Both the position numbers and the translations under genes were made by a program. Below, piece after piece: positions 1 to 13,600 of a stretch of 64,000 bases of DNA. Origin of the DNA: Ilex aquifolium (lineage: Eukaryota > Streptophyta > Magnoliopsida > Aquifoliales > Aquifoliaceae); assembly GCA_951799425.1 (NCBI GenBank), contig OX637395.1, forward strand, positions 40,601,173 through 40,665,172, read 5' to 3'. Within the stretch, counting starts at the first letter, position 1. Each line of letters opens with the position of its first letter. The notes beneath the pieces are model-generated. The model saw nothing but the letters and a program-made list of their open reading frames with translations, did no database searches and was not told the origin of the DNA.

Positions 1-1542
1 AGGAGCTCTTTGGTTTTCTCTGTCTCAGCTCCCACTGAAAAACCCACCGAAAAACCCACCAAAACCCCAAAAATTCTACCAAAAAACTCACCAAAAATCC
101 CACTGAAACCCCACCAAAAACACCCACTGACTGAATTTGTGAAATTAGAAGTAGATGCAACCCCACCCATCTCAATCCCACCTTCGACTGTAACCTTCTC
201 TCCCAAATCAACCTTCTCATTGACCTTCAATTCTTCCTTCCATGGCATTCGAATCGCTCCAGTCTATGCCAAGCACTGTCTGAGCCTTCAACTGTTCTTC
301 CTTCTCTTCGGTGGAGATGGTGGCTAATATTCTTTTATGATATTTACTCTTGTAGTTGTAGCCCATAATTGATTAAATTTATACAATGTATAGTTGAATT
401 ATTATTTTTTAAATTTTATTATTAAAAGTTAGTTAAAATTAGTTGAAGTAATTAGCTAAAATAGATAACGTTGTTAGAGTGAATTTGAAAAAGTGATTAG
501 TTAAAATAGATAGTATAATATTTAAATATATTTTGAATAGTTTTTATAAGAGAGTAGGCATAGTGAAACATCCTCCTCCGTATTCATGTCCAATCTTTGC
601 ACTGATGGACTTGGTGTTCCTCAATTTCCAATTCCGCCAATGCCATTCAAGTTCAATCATTCATCGTTAAATTCTTTGGAGATCCTTTAACTTCAATCAT
701 CGATCATTATATTTTATTCGGGACAATATGCAGCACAATCAGCTCAATAGTTTCACACCATGACAGAAATGTACAATAACCCTCCTTGAGTGCAGGCTAA
801 GGATTCCATTGCACCTTATTACAATACAGTCTCTTGAAACGAAGTTCAACAGTTCGTGCAAGGCTCTTCTTTCGAAAGAAGGTTTTGCAATATAAATAAA
901 CCTGCAAGGCACAGCATACACATCAAACTCTACTGCAAATATGCAAAGTTGTGCATATAATAAGAGATAATACACATTTTTTCATCAGTTTGTATAAAAG
1001 TATGAATGCATGCATGTAGAACAGTTGATACGAGTCCAAAGGAAATGATGTGTGTTATGGAGTAATTTATAATGTATTAAGTGTGACATAGTACTCATCA
1101 AATCAACGCCCTATGTAAGCCCTACCCACCCTATACACAACAGAAAGCACAGAGACTGGCCGAGCTTTGTAGTGTGCATATGCCCCAGTGTAGGTCTCAG
1201 AAACACTCAGCTGATAACTGTATGCTTAGATGAAAGCAGCACCAGTGTATGACAGAGATGCGAGATGGTTGGTCATGTGCAACAGAATCAAACAAATAGT
1301 GAAGAAGAAGAGCGACAAGTCTGAAAGGATAGAGGCATTCAAAAGACATGGTGACCTATTTGGCTATCGTAATATCAAATATAGAACTAATAAGAGTTCA
1401 ACTCACCAAGTGTAAGTGAAGCAAAAGTGTAAGTGATAGCAAAAAGAACAAGCTGAATGTAAGCAGTTAAGATGGGGCTTTGTCAAGTTGAGTTGACACT
1501 AACATGCTTACTCATGACAATAATATTATGTGAAGGAATATG
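1..1542. other. Left-edge intergenic DNA, no confident gene
   Basis: Bases 37-130 are a degenerate C/A-rich repeat built on variants of CCCACC-AAAAA. A minus-strand frame stays open from about 246 to the left edge and could be read as roughly 80 residues (including VNEKVDLGEKV and GGIEMGGVAS), but I recognise no family and low-complexity sequence can stay open by chance. A plus-strand frame at 10-327 is proline/lysine-rich low-complexity translation. Bases 330-1540 are AT-rich; the part next to 1543 should hold the 3' UTR and poly(A) region of the minus-strand reductase gene. No RNA gene is visible. Confidence 0.5.
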
Positions 1543-4500
1543 CTAAGGAAATAAAGGCATGCATAGAAGCCCTGTGTTCTCCGGAATTCCCATCATTAAA
1601 TTAAGATTCTGTAAAGCTTGGCCAGAAGCTCCCTTCACAAGGTTATCAATCTGCAATAAATTTTTACAGCTTAGCCATAAAGAAATAACATAAAAATTTG
1701 GCATGCAATAAAGAGATACAGAAAAGACTCCTGGAAAGGCAAACTTACGACAGATATTATTATTGCTCTTCCAGGGATTCGATCGGGAAAGACATTCATA
1801 AGACAATAATTAGATCCTCGGACATGGCGAGTGTGAGGAACTTCCTTATTCTTCAGCAAAATTGTGAATTCTTCATTCTGCAAAATTTTGAAAAAATAAA
1901 AAAAATATCAATCCACCCATTGCCAAAGGAAACAACAAGTATTCATAAAAATGCACACCACAATATTAGTGTGTCACGGTCACTAGGAACCAAGCTTCTA
2001 AGATGCCCATTGATTTCAGCGGACACGGGACATGAAAAAACTCTCCAGCCATACAGTCCATATGAAATCTAGAGAATGAAATGCCACTGCTGCTGCGTGT
2101 CCATACAGGCAACAGCCTATTATACATTATCAAGGCATCAACAAGATCTCCTGCACTATGCCTTGAGGCAAACAATATTTGCCAGTGTACTAGTTATTGG
2201 ATGATAGCTTCTTTAAATTACCCATTAAGAAAAAGGTTCTGCCATTATGAGTGCACCACATGAGTCCTCCTCCCTCTCTTTGCCTCAAAAGGGAAAGGCA
2301 AAAAAAAAATCCATGCACACACACACACAGAAAAACGGAAGACATACCTCATAAAAGCTCCTCAAACAATGGCACAAATCCTCAGTTGAAACTCCCGGAG
2401 CCATTTCCACATACATAGTTGATTGCATACCACGGCTCTACAAGAAAGTATAGTGAGTAAAGAGTGACCATTTAAAAAAAAATGCATACATCAGTGTGCA
2501 ACAATTACCATGGGCATTAAGTGTGGGGTGAAGCTGACAGTTACTTTTGAATTAGAGGCATCAGATAATCCTTGTTCAATTTCTGGCACTGAAAACCACC
2601 CATAGAAACCAGATTAGTGCCTGTAGTAGTCAAGGAACTAGGACATGCACTTACGATTGTGATGAGGTCACTATACACCCCTCAATAAACAAATAGATCT
2701 CTAAAACATTATTAAACGTTAGTCAGGATCCTACAACAGGAAAAGGATTAAACAAAAGAGACGAAAAACGCATGATCTAAGAGAACAACTAGCGAAGATC
2801 TAAGAGAACATCTAGCAAACTTTGGCACAATTCCCAACTGGTACATAAGCCACTTTAGATTGGCAAACAGTCATCAATATTTTCTCGTATCTGATTCTTT
2901 TATTGCATCATCATAACGGGGTCAACTACACAAAAACATACCATGACGATGCCTGGTAATGCCATAAGAATGAATCCCTTCAGCTATTTCAGTGTATAAA
3001 TTTGCCTCCTTGGCACCACGTCCTGTATGGTGTATCAAGTATCAGAAGTTGCTCCAGCATTGCTGCAAGTAGCATTGAGAACATATTGCTAAGGAAAAGT
3101 CTTGACAAATCCAAACCTGCTCCACTGACAGCAGATTTTGCGTCAATAATGATATTTTTCACTCCAATAAGGTTAGCCTGCAAGCACAAAGAACACCAGA
3201 AAAGAATAGGACACTAATTGGAACTAATGGAAAGGGGAAAAGGAATATGAACCCCAGCTTAGTATTAAGCATTGAAATAGCACATATTTCTATATGGAGA
3301 TCAATGTTCAATCACCAGTTTAGTTGTGCCCCATCTGAACATCGAAAAGTGAAGTAATACATGCTTATGAAGCACTTTCAAATTTGGAGATAAAGAATCG
3401 CTCAAAGATACCAAATTTGGAGATTTTATGTTCCTTTAACAAGCAAGTAGAGTCAATAATCTATTGAGCTCATTAACACTTTCAAAGCATTTTTAAATGT
3501 CTAAGACTACAAAGAACATACAAGCCAGAGAATAAGCATTTTGACAGACGGTAAAAGCATGATTTCCATGTCCAAGGCGAAGAACGTACAAGCCAGAAAA
3601 TAAGCATCTGGTGTTTGTGAGTTGTTGAGAACTTATAATTTCACCCCCTGGGGGGGGGGGGAACAGAATTAAAGCCTCCAACGGTATAAATACCAGTCAC
3701 AAAAACGAAATGAGAGAGAAGAGATATAAATTAAAAGATCTAAAAAACAAAACCTTGTCTAAACTACATAGGGTTGGCTACATAAATTGTGTTCTGAAAT
3801 GGTGTTCCACATAAAAAAATGATAAAAGAAATAGTCTTAATAAAATAGAAAGGCCAAAATAATATATTCTGAATATTTTCAAAATCATGTGGAAAGGCCA
3901 AAATAAAATAGAAAGGCCAAAATAATGCTTCAAAATACTTGATTTTGTGTTATGTCAAAATCATGCCTTAAAAGTTGGGGTTGCATGGAAAAGCCACTTA
4001 ATATGGATTTTCATAGCTAGTATATTTTTTTTTGATTGGAGATTTCTAGCTCTATCAATAGTAATGTCGCAGCTACATAAATTCTAGTACTTTGATTGTT
4101 GAAATATCAATTCATAATCTCATGCTCCGATTTGGGGAAAGAAGGGCAATCTATCCCAAAATTAATTCCAATTCAGTTCCTGTGGGTTCTACACATGCAC
4201 CTTACCCTTAGAAAACATTGCTACCTCACCGAAGACTCTGTAAGATGACATTAGAATAGGCATAATAAAAAATGCTATTTCAAGGGACACACCTTTATCA
4301 AAGGAATAAGAGGAAGCTGAATAGATGTGGGATAACATCCAGGATTTGCCACTAGACGTGCATTTTGGATTTCACTTCTATAGATCTCTGTCAAACCATA
4401 TACAGCTTCTTTCTGGATTGGGGGTACAAAAAGAAGAAAGCATGTTAATTAGGGGCAAACAGAAAACAATTTTCAAACTAGTTGAAGGATGATGCTGCAG

Positions 4501-7500
4501 AACATCTATGTTTGGTTATAGGCATGACTCATAAAGAGGAACATAACTTCATCAGGAACGATGCATCAAAAGTTTTTCTACAAAGAAAGGTAAACAAAAG
4601 AGCAAAGTATAACTCGACCTGCAGATCAGGTGCCCTGTGATGCTGATCATACCATTCTTCATATTCACCAATATCTCGCAGCCTGAAGTCCTGCATAATA
4701 GTAATATTGCGTTGATATGCATAAAACACGTCAATGCCTAGAGGATGCATCTAAGAAGAGCCACCGATGGTGCAGAGATAGAGTACCGCAGAAAGATCAA
4801 CAATCTTTAACCTGTTAGGAAGACCTTTGATAATTTCCTGCAAATGCAATAAGTTAAAGGCTAAATAACAAGTGCATACTAACAAGGCTAAAAAGGCTGT
4901 GTGCATATTAACTAATAATCTGATCAGCCAGGTCAAAGTTGCTGTTTGAATAGGTAAGATCTCAGGGAATTGTCAAAGAACCTGAGTGGTTCCATGTGGC
5001 AAACAACAAAACACAGCATCCACATTGGAAAAATCTGCATCACTGACAGCAACCATAGGTGGCAAATCCTGCAATCATGAACAAAGTCAAACAAGGTATC
5101 ACAATCTCCAATTACAAAAAGTATCCCATGGAAATCACAAGCGAAAAAAGAAGCAGCAAAGCACGGTAAGAGAACAAAAACTTAGCAAATATTACAACAT
5201 ACATATAAAATGTCCAACTAATTCATGGCATCCCCACAACTGTTAGAAAAGGATCCTATCTGGCGCAGATGATTCAGTATGACATTATTTATGTGTAGCC
5301 ACATATCAATAGCACTCCTTAATAGGCCTTTATTGCCACACTAGAGTCCACAACAGGTAGATGAATATATCAAGGCAAATAGTCCTACAACTAACAATTT
5401 TCCACTAACAAAATTCAATTTTGATAGGTAAGTTATAAAATGTGCTTGGGTTCTTTCCATATCACACTATCTTCATTGCTCACTGCGAATTAAGATATAC
5501 CAATAACAGCATAGATGTATTTGAAATATGTTCCTTTTACATTTTGTTAGCACTGTATCAAAATTTACTCAGCAGCCCAGTATATTAATGGCTTCCTTAC
5601 ATTGCCCGACTCCAAAGACTTGAGTTCCTTGATTTACTAGAAGATGAAATCAAGCTATAGCCAAAGTCCCCAATCTTTAAAATGCAAGGGGAGTGGGTAG
5701 GTGGGTAGGGCAATGATGATGACGACAACGATAACCACAACAATAATTGAACAACGAAGGAGCATGCCAGTAAATTACAACTACTAGAGTGGAAAAGGCA
5801 TTTTTGTTGCCACGTAACAAGATCTACAAACCACAAACACGTGTCAAGAAATTGTCATGTGATGACTCTTAACCCATAGGCAGTAGTAGGAATGATGAGC
5901 TTAAGCATCTATACAGTTACAAAAAAGCAGTTCTTAGTCAGAGAAATCAATTTGATGGGAAACCAATAATTCAAACCTGTACACATCCTCCTCCTGCTTT
6001 CATTCTAAATTACAAAGGACATTCTTACATAGAAAGATATCATTATACCCCTGAGCTAAATCGAATGTCCAAAAATACTTCATTGTTTAGAAAAAAACTG
6101 AACTAGTAGCAGCAGGGTTTTTGACAATTGACATCCTTGCGAACATCACCTTAAGCCTCTAAGATAAGGAGACCAAATATTTGAGCTTTTAGTGAATGTC
6201 AAATTACAGTCAAGTGACTTGAGTCTTAAGTAAAGGTCAAAATAAGAAAACAACACAAAATATTATTTACATGAGTTATCCTGATCATAAGACCGCTGAC
6301 CTGGTTTAGCTATAGTTAGTTTTCAGATTTCAGACAACGAATCAGGTGAATGGGCCAGGTCGTACCAGATTTTGCACCAGCCAGATCAATCTTTGTTTTT
6401 GAAAACTACATTGAAATGTTAGTGCTTCACCATCGAATTAGTCATCATCATTTAATTTATAGGATCATACATATGTAGCAGATGAGGAAAAAGTCTTGAA
6501 GCAGATTAAAAGACAAAGACAATTACTTGGAACTACCATAGCATTTCTAATTGATATAATGGAAAACCCATTTCGAGCATTAGATAAAATAATATACGTG
6601 AGAATATAGAGACTTATACTTGGGTGACCAAATGCGGAAATACTGATCCGATTGATTGGCCAGCTTTTCTATCAGCGGTCATCAAAGTAATGCCAAAGTA
6701 AGGATGGTTTGCAAGGAGTCGAACAATCTGCAAGAAGGATCATCATGTCCGTTCAGCAAAAAAAAAAATCAAATGAGTCAATATACAGCATCAAGTGACT
6801 GAACCTCATCACACCTCGATACAATGTCAAACAACAGATAAAGATATACAGTATAGATAGTTAAAACCCATCAAGACAGGATATGCTCCCAAATCAGATA
6901 ACAAAATCAAACATTGGATTTAGAGGCACTCTGCAGTTGTCAATGTCAAAAGTGTATGTGCATGTGTACAACACTTCACTATCTTGCTCAGCCACATGGA
7001 ATTGACAAGATACGTCATCTTTTGTCTTTCCCTTGCTTCACATATGTCTCCTGCTGAATTTCCAGTAGAAATTTGAAAAAAGAAAAGAAAAAAACGAATG
7101 AAAAATGCCACCAAATCCTCCAATAGTTCTTCAAAGGTTAAGGCAAACGCCAGAAAGAGCTTGCTGTTAGCTCTAACTCCAAGGTAGCAAGTCTTTGAAC
7201 AAAGAGGAAGGTCGAATTGCCTTGGAAGTGCTGAGTTATACGAGATTTCTTCAGTCTGTTCTGCTAGTGGAGGTGAATTGCATTTAGGCAAACACAGAAG
7301 CCACCAAAATTGCATATTAAGATTGAGAAACCAAATAGTCTCATTATCATATTGGTTCATTAGGCTAATGAGACCATGATATTCCAATTGTTCTATAGGT
7401 ACCTATCATCTTAACTTACCTATCGGGGAAAGTGCCATGAGTTTTAGATGTCACATATTGCAAAACGGTCTCATAACTACACTTTAATTTACAAGAAAAT

Positions 7501-8082
7501 TCTTTCTTATAACAATTTGCTGCTCGCATTTTTTCCCAGAAAATCAAATATAATAACCATAGAATTTAGTGAGAAACGGTGGAGTAGATGCGCTATGGTC
7601 AAATTCATACAGTATGAACTCAGTGAATGATCAATTGAACCGGGAAAAAAAAAATTCAGGATATATCGTATGAATGCAATGAAACCTCTGAACCAGTGTA
7701 ACCACTGGCTCCAAGAACACCAATTCTAATGGCCTTCTCTGACTTCTGAGCTTGAATATCCGCAAGCTTGAAGCTTTGCGGTGTCGAGGCCACCGAAGCT
7801 CTAACACACAGTTTTCGAACCTTTGAATTCTTGATTTCATCCTACAATAATAGTAATCAGTTCAGAAAATCCCCCATAATAAAATCCCAAAATTATGCAA
7901 CCGAGAAGAAAGAATTAAACAAAACAAGCGAAAAAAAAAAAATTTGCTAGGAAGTTTTAAGTATTCTTTCTAAGGACCAAACACAAGCCAAGTACGACAC
8001 TGTATAATTGTTCACAACTAACCTTCCAAAAGCATCCTCGATCGAAATAACAACTCGAACTGAATGCAGCCAAAGAACCCAT
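1543..8082 (-). CDS. N-acetyl-gamma-glutamyl-phosphate reductase, chloroplastic (complete, 13 exons)
   Basis: This enzyme reduces N-acetyl-glutamyl-5-phosphate to the semialdehyde with NADPH, the third step of ornithine/arginine synthesis, in plastids. Coding exons, read 5' to 3': 8082-8023, 7841-7686, 6727-6620, 5068-4982, 4837-4787, 4690-4619, 4412-4293, 3177-3117, 3022-2942, 2588-2509, 2437-2348, 1877-1749, 1650-1543. All joins are GT-AG and in phase, giving 400 aa, the usual length for plant members. The first ~55 residues are Ser/Lys/Arg-rich like a transit peptide. [15 protein letters not shown] (residues 58-72) is the NADP-binding start, NPGCYPTS carries the catalytic cysteine at residue 204, and HVRGSNYC and PGRAIIISV are conserved C-terminal motifs. 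The start ATG at 8082-8080 is the first in frame. A GA/CT microsatellite lies about 115 bp upstream. It is the plant homologue of bacterial argC. I see no defect. Confidence 0.96.
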
Positions 8083-8425
8083 CTTTTTTTTTTTTATTAT
8101 TGAGAATACGACGCACAAACTCAGCGCCTTCGGATTAAGGATTTTGGCAGAGAAATTGGTGTGAAAGGTTTCAACGTCGATAGCAAAACCCTAGAATGGA
8201 GAGAGAGAGAGAGAGAGAGAGAGATCGGACTTGTAAAATAAGTGCTGCTCTATCTCAAGAGGAAGTTCAATGTATAAGGGTCAAGTCAAATTGGAGCTGT
8301 AGCAACTTCAGACAAACTGGTATGACATCACAACCCTGAAGTAATATACACAGTGAAATTTGACTAACAACTTGGTTGTGCGGAGGTCGAGGGTGGCGGC
8401 GATGGGTTTGTGTGTGGTACTCTGC

Positions 8426-8458
<33 letters not shown>

Positions 8459-10650
8459 TCCGGAGTGAGGAGGAGAAGACAGAAAATATTCGATACAATG
8501 TCACGTTTACATGGCAACTAATATAAATATAGCATTAGTAAACCGTGCCTCGTGATTTGGAAGGAGGTTAGTGTCAGGTGGATGAATTTTTTTGAGATTA
8601 TCAGACTTTATTGTAAATTTTTTTGTTTTATATTATAAAATTAAAATTATACTTTAATTAAATTTTCTTTGTTATGCCACTTACTCAATAAAATATAAGC
8701 ATCACCCGCCACCTTCTCCCGCCACAATTACACACTCTCAGTTGTCACAACTTTGCAATTCTATTTTTTATCCAGCACCACTCAACTATCCATTACCAAT
8801 ATTCAAAAAACACAAGACAACAATCAAACCAAGTTAATGAAACCCTCATAATTTTCAGACTTCAAATCTTTAAATTTAGTTGAATTAAAAACTTAAAATA
8901 TTACTTCCCATTCATTTCCCAAAAAATCCTCAACACCACTCATGCCTCCTACTATCGCATTAAGGCACTCCTTGTAATAATCTAGCAATTTCAACATCCA
9001 CCCATCACCACTCAAACTTCAACATCCAAAATCCAAAAACAAACTATAACAATCAAACCCATAACAATCTTTATTTTCAAGTCCCTGAATTCAAATGAAC
9101 CAAAAATTTAAATTTAAATCCTATAAATTTGGTAATGCTGAATACGATGAGATTTGGGTTGTTTCCCACCACGATGATGAGGGTGGTGTGCACCAGAATT
9201 GGAGGATGGTGTGATGGTAGTGATGTTCGACACTGACGATTCGTCGATTAGGGTTTACAGATACATGGAGAGAGAGAAAGAAAGAGAGAGGAACAACTAC
9301 CATTTATGATTTTTTTTCTTTTTTTTAAATAAGTTTATTTGAGAGTATATTTGTCCATTTATTTTTTTACTTAAAGTAATTATTTTACATGCCTTGTGTA
9401 GTAAGTGTGTTTCAAGTTCCCTTCAACTAGATAGGATCTGTTATTTTTACACTTTATTTGTGAGTGTAAGGGGGTTAAGTGCAACCCGTAATAGTTGAGG
9501 GAGGTGATGTACAACTGATCCTAAGTTCAAAGAGGCCCGTATAATTTGTCCAATTAATAACTATTAATTCTTCTTCCATATCAAGTCAATAATTATCTAA
9601 ATGGGGTTCAATTTTTTCATTTAATGTTTTATTATCGGTTAATGATACTTTATGCTAATACTGACGTGGTATCACTGTTGTATTAAATATTTACTTGAGA
9701 GAGAAGGGATGGGGGTATAAATCACACTTTGTACCCTAAAAAAAATTTAAATTCTATATTTGCACACCTACAAATTAATTTTTTTTTTTGCATTGTACCC
9801 TATTTTTCATAAAATAGTTGGAATATAACTCTCAAACTAACTTCCATTATAATTTTCGCCAAATTTGCTATGTGACCCCTACACTTACTAAAGTAAGATT
9901 TGAAAAAAATGACAACGAAAACTAATATGAAGTTCACATTGTAACTATTTTATGATATTGAGAGTACAAATTGAGAAAATGTGATTCATCCTTAAGAAAA
10001 TTAATCATTGAGAGTACAAATTATGAATTTTGAAATCTTTCAACATATAAAATGTGATTCACCCTTTAATTATAAGTTTATAGTCAATTTATTTAATCGG
10101 TGTATGCTTTCAAAAATAGAAATAGAAGATTTGCCTATAACGCAACCACCCTTGAAAAAATATGTAATAACTCACTAATTGATCATTCTTGCACCACCAA
10201 ATATGGACCAAGGGCTAAGCAATCTGTCAAAGATATAGGATGTGAAAAAGGGAAGCATTACATTATGAAGGGAAGCATATGTTAGAGTGGTAGTGCATCA
10301 TTCATAATGCACTCTATTTTTTTTTTTTTGAGAACCATCGCAACCACATTTTGGACCCATAAATGATACATAAGTTCGACGATACATCTTTCACGAAACT
10401 TAAACTTACAACCTCAACTTTATTCAGTCAATATTTACACGTGCATATTTGGAAAAATGACATTTACTGATTCTATTGAAGTTTATATATATGAGTATAT
10501 ACAAAACACAAAAGAATGGATTACATATCAACAAGTCAAAAAAAGAAAAAGAAAGAGGAAACTAATAGCTGAGAAACTAATAAGCAGAACTGCTAGCAAA
10601 AAGCTAACCATACACTTAAACCAATCTGCCATATAAACTTTTAATGGGCC
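8083..10650. other. Intergenic spacer: reductase promoter and kinesin 3' flank
   Basis: This 2.6-kb spacer separates two minus-strand genes. It contains the reductase 5' UTR/promoter on the 8.1-8.5 kb side, with a GA run at 8199-8224 and a GT-then-GA run at 8428-8455. AT-rich DNA follows, with purine and T tracts. Bases 9480-9540 and 9715-10050 contain short phrases like those at the ends of Mutator-type plant MITEs, but I could not define element ends. No coding potential was recognised. The kinesin 3' UTR should lie just below 10651. Confidence 0.55.
8199..8224. repeat. (GA)n microsatellite in the reductase 5' leader/promoter
   Basis: A perfect GA dinucleotide run of about 13 units lies 117 bp upstream of the reductase ATG (CT on the coding strand). 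CT-rich leaders are common around plant transcription starts. No specific role can be assigned. Confidence 0.85.
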
Positions 10651-13600
10651 TCATCGATCTAAAGCAGAAAGAAATGGAGTTTGAGACTGTCTATTTGGAG
10701 TTTGACTTGTCTCATCTCCCCTTGAGCTCAATGGGGAAGGTTGTGGCATGAGCTCAGACAACCGGATTCTTTCGTTGGTAATTCTATTCTGTCAAAAAAA
10801 AATAAAATTGAAAGCATCAGTTTGTGGAAGTAATTGTACCGATCCTGAGAAGCACTACACATTGAAAAAGAATTTGAACAAAAGCACTTGAGCTATTATT
10901 TACTCCGGGTGAATTGCACTGATGGTGCTTGAGGTTTGCCACTCATTTCGCTAATTTAGTTACCAAAGTTCAAACAAGGAGTCAATGTAGTATTTGTCAC
11001 TACCTGCCGTTCAAAAAATGGACGGAAAATCTCATGTGCCAGTCACACAAATGCTCACCTTATATAAGGCAGTAGTGGTAAACAACGAATTACTCGGGTA
11101 CAACTCAAATTCGGCTCGTTTTGAGCTCAAACAAAAAGCCACCACCGCGCCAGCAGAAGGAACGCACAGCGTGATAAACGTTGCACACAGTGGCCCAGCA
11201 TAATCCCCATCCCAATTGAAAATCAATAACACCACTCCCCACCCCTGACACACCACTTCAGACCTATGAATTGGGATGTTTTGTGGTTGAATCAGTGGTT
11301 CACCATTAACGGGGTTGAATTTAGATCCATAATACCTCTATCTCATTCTCTCATTAGGTAATGTTGGGTGTAGTTATTGGTGGTGGTGGATGATTTTTTT
11401 GTTGTCGGTGGAATGGGTGGCAGAGTGGGTTTGGGTGGTGACTGTTTTATATGAAGTGGGTGGCGGTGGTGGTGTTCATTTTCTTCGCCAAATTGAGGCG
11501 ATTCGACTCCATTTTTTTCAGGTTTTGCTGCAATTTTTTAGGCAGTGGTGTTCAGTGGTGATTCTATGGTGGGAGATTGGGTGTTTGGTGGGGGTTAGGG
11601 AACGATGGTGGGTGGTAGTGGGCTGGAGGTCAAAGGCAGGGGGTGGTGGTTTAATTGGGGATTTTTTGTTCCAAATTATTGGATGACTCATTTTGTGAAC
11701 GGCAGTTAGTGGCAAGGATCATATTGGCTCAATGTTTGAACTTTAGGGGCTAAATGGCAAACCTGGGGAACCATTAGTATTATTTGCCCAATTTACTTCA
11801 CAGAAAATACAAATTCCCAGAAAAACAAGGGGAAAAACAAAAGCTTTATCATAATTACCATCCAAATAAAAAGGAAGTGATTTCATTACCTTAAATTTCT
11901 CATCTTGCAATTCTCTTTCCAGGGAATTGACCAGATGCTTGAGCTGCTCAAGTGCTTCTTCAGCCACAGAGAGGTTTACGTCAGATGCTTGTGGTGTTAT
12001 TCCAGCAGCCTGTAATTCAGTTAAATAAATGAGATGAGGTGAAGGGAGCCCCATTAGCTTGCTTGGACTGCAAGTTATGGTCCTAGATTTTTTATTTTGA
12101 GAGCAATAAACCATACTGGGAAACCAACTTACACTAACCTTTAAAATGCTGGTACAAAGGCCTATTAACTTCTGTGCTAGTTGCAGCCTTTCCTCTTCAG
12201 TCTCCTGTAGCAGAAGAATAAGAATTAGGAGGCCAACATCAGCATCATCTCTCTCTCTCAGGCCAAATATCTGTCACCAATCAAACTAACCTTCAGTTTG
12301 TCGTTCAATCGTTGCTCATCATCCAAATTGATGTAGGGGTTTTTTCCATTGGCTGCACGAAAGTGTGCAAGTTCCTCCTTGACACGTTGAAGAACACCCT
12401 CTGTCCGTCGAAGCTTACTACTAAGCTCTTCATTCTGGATTTTCAGCAAATTATTTTCCTCCTGTCACATTTAGTAGAACCTTGGCTGAGCTTTAGTGCG
12501 CGTAAACAAAAGTGACTAGTGTACTTACTTTATTGATATTGGGTTCAGACAAAGACCACCAAACACGAACTCAAAAAAAATGTCTGAGCCAAGTTCATAT
12601 ATCTAACTAATAATTCACTAAAAATCAGCAAGAGTGTAGAACTTCCAAAATTAGTTTAGACACTGCTGACATCTTGCCTTAATTTGATGATGAATACGTT
12701 GCTGGAGGTTTTGCTGGCCGGATGAGCTTTAGTGCAGAAACAAAAGTGACTAGTGTACTTACTTTATTGATATTGGGTTGTGACAAATACCACCAAACAC
12801 GAACTCAAAAAAAATGCCTGAGCCAAGTTCATATATCTAACTAATAATTCATTAAAAATGAGCAAGAGTGTAGAACTTCCAAATTTAGCTTAGAGACTGC
12901 TGACATCTTGCCTTAATTTTGGCATGATGATGAATACGTTGCTGGAGGTTTTGCTGGCCGGATAATTTCTTTATTTCAGCTTCAAGTTCCATGACTGTAT
13001 TTTTGGAATTAGCATTTTCCATCTAAGCAAAATAAAGTAGTTAAGTAATCCACCGGAAGAAAAAAAAAATCAATAGTTAGGCCAAACAAACAGCATCAAC
13101 AGAAGTTCCACTTTGTATCTAGAAACTTAACATGACAACAAAATTTAACCTTGAGCATTTCATTTTCAGTTGTTAGTAACCGATCTCGGTGATGAAGTTT
13201 TTCCAGGGCAAATTTTGCTGCCACCATCTCAGCCTGCTTTTTGTCAATTTCCTCTAGCCATCTAATATAAGATGACAAAACAGCTTAGCCATTCCAAAAA
13301 CTTAAACCAATAACTTCCTCAAACTTCAAGTCAACGAAGCATTTGCTTACCCTCTCCTCTCCTCAACAAACTCGTCCAGCTTCTGCTTTAGCTTGATCAC
13401 CTCCTGATCCTACATGAAGAATTGCATTCAAGATGACAGACACAAAAATGATATCCAGACCCAGTTCAGATTCAGTGTTTGGAGTGTACCTTAACTTGGC
13501 CTTCAACATTCTGAAGTTGAGCCTGTTCAGCTATCTTTTGCAGTTGATGATTATCCAGCAAAGACTAGCATTTAGAAATAAAAAAACAGATAAATAAAGA

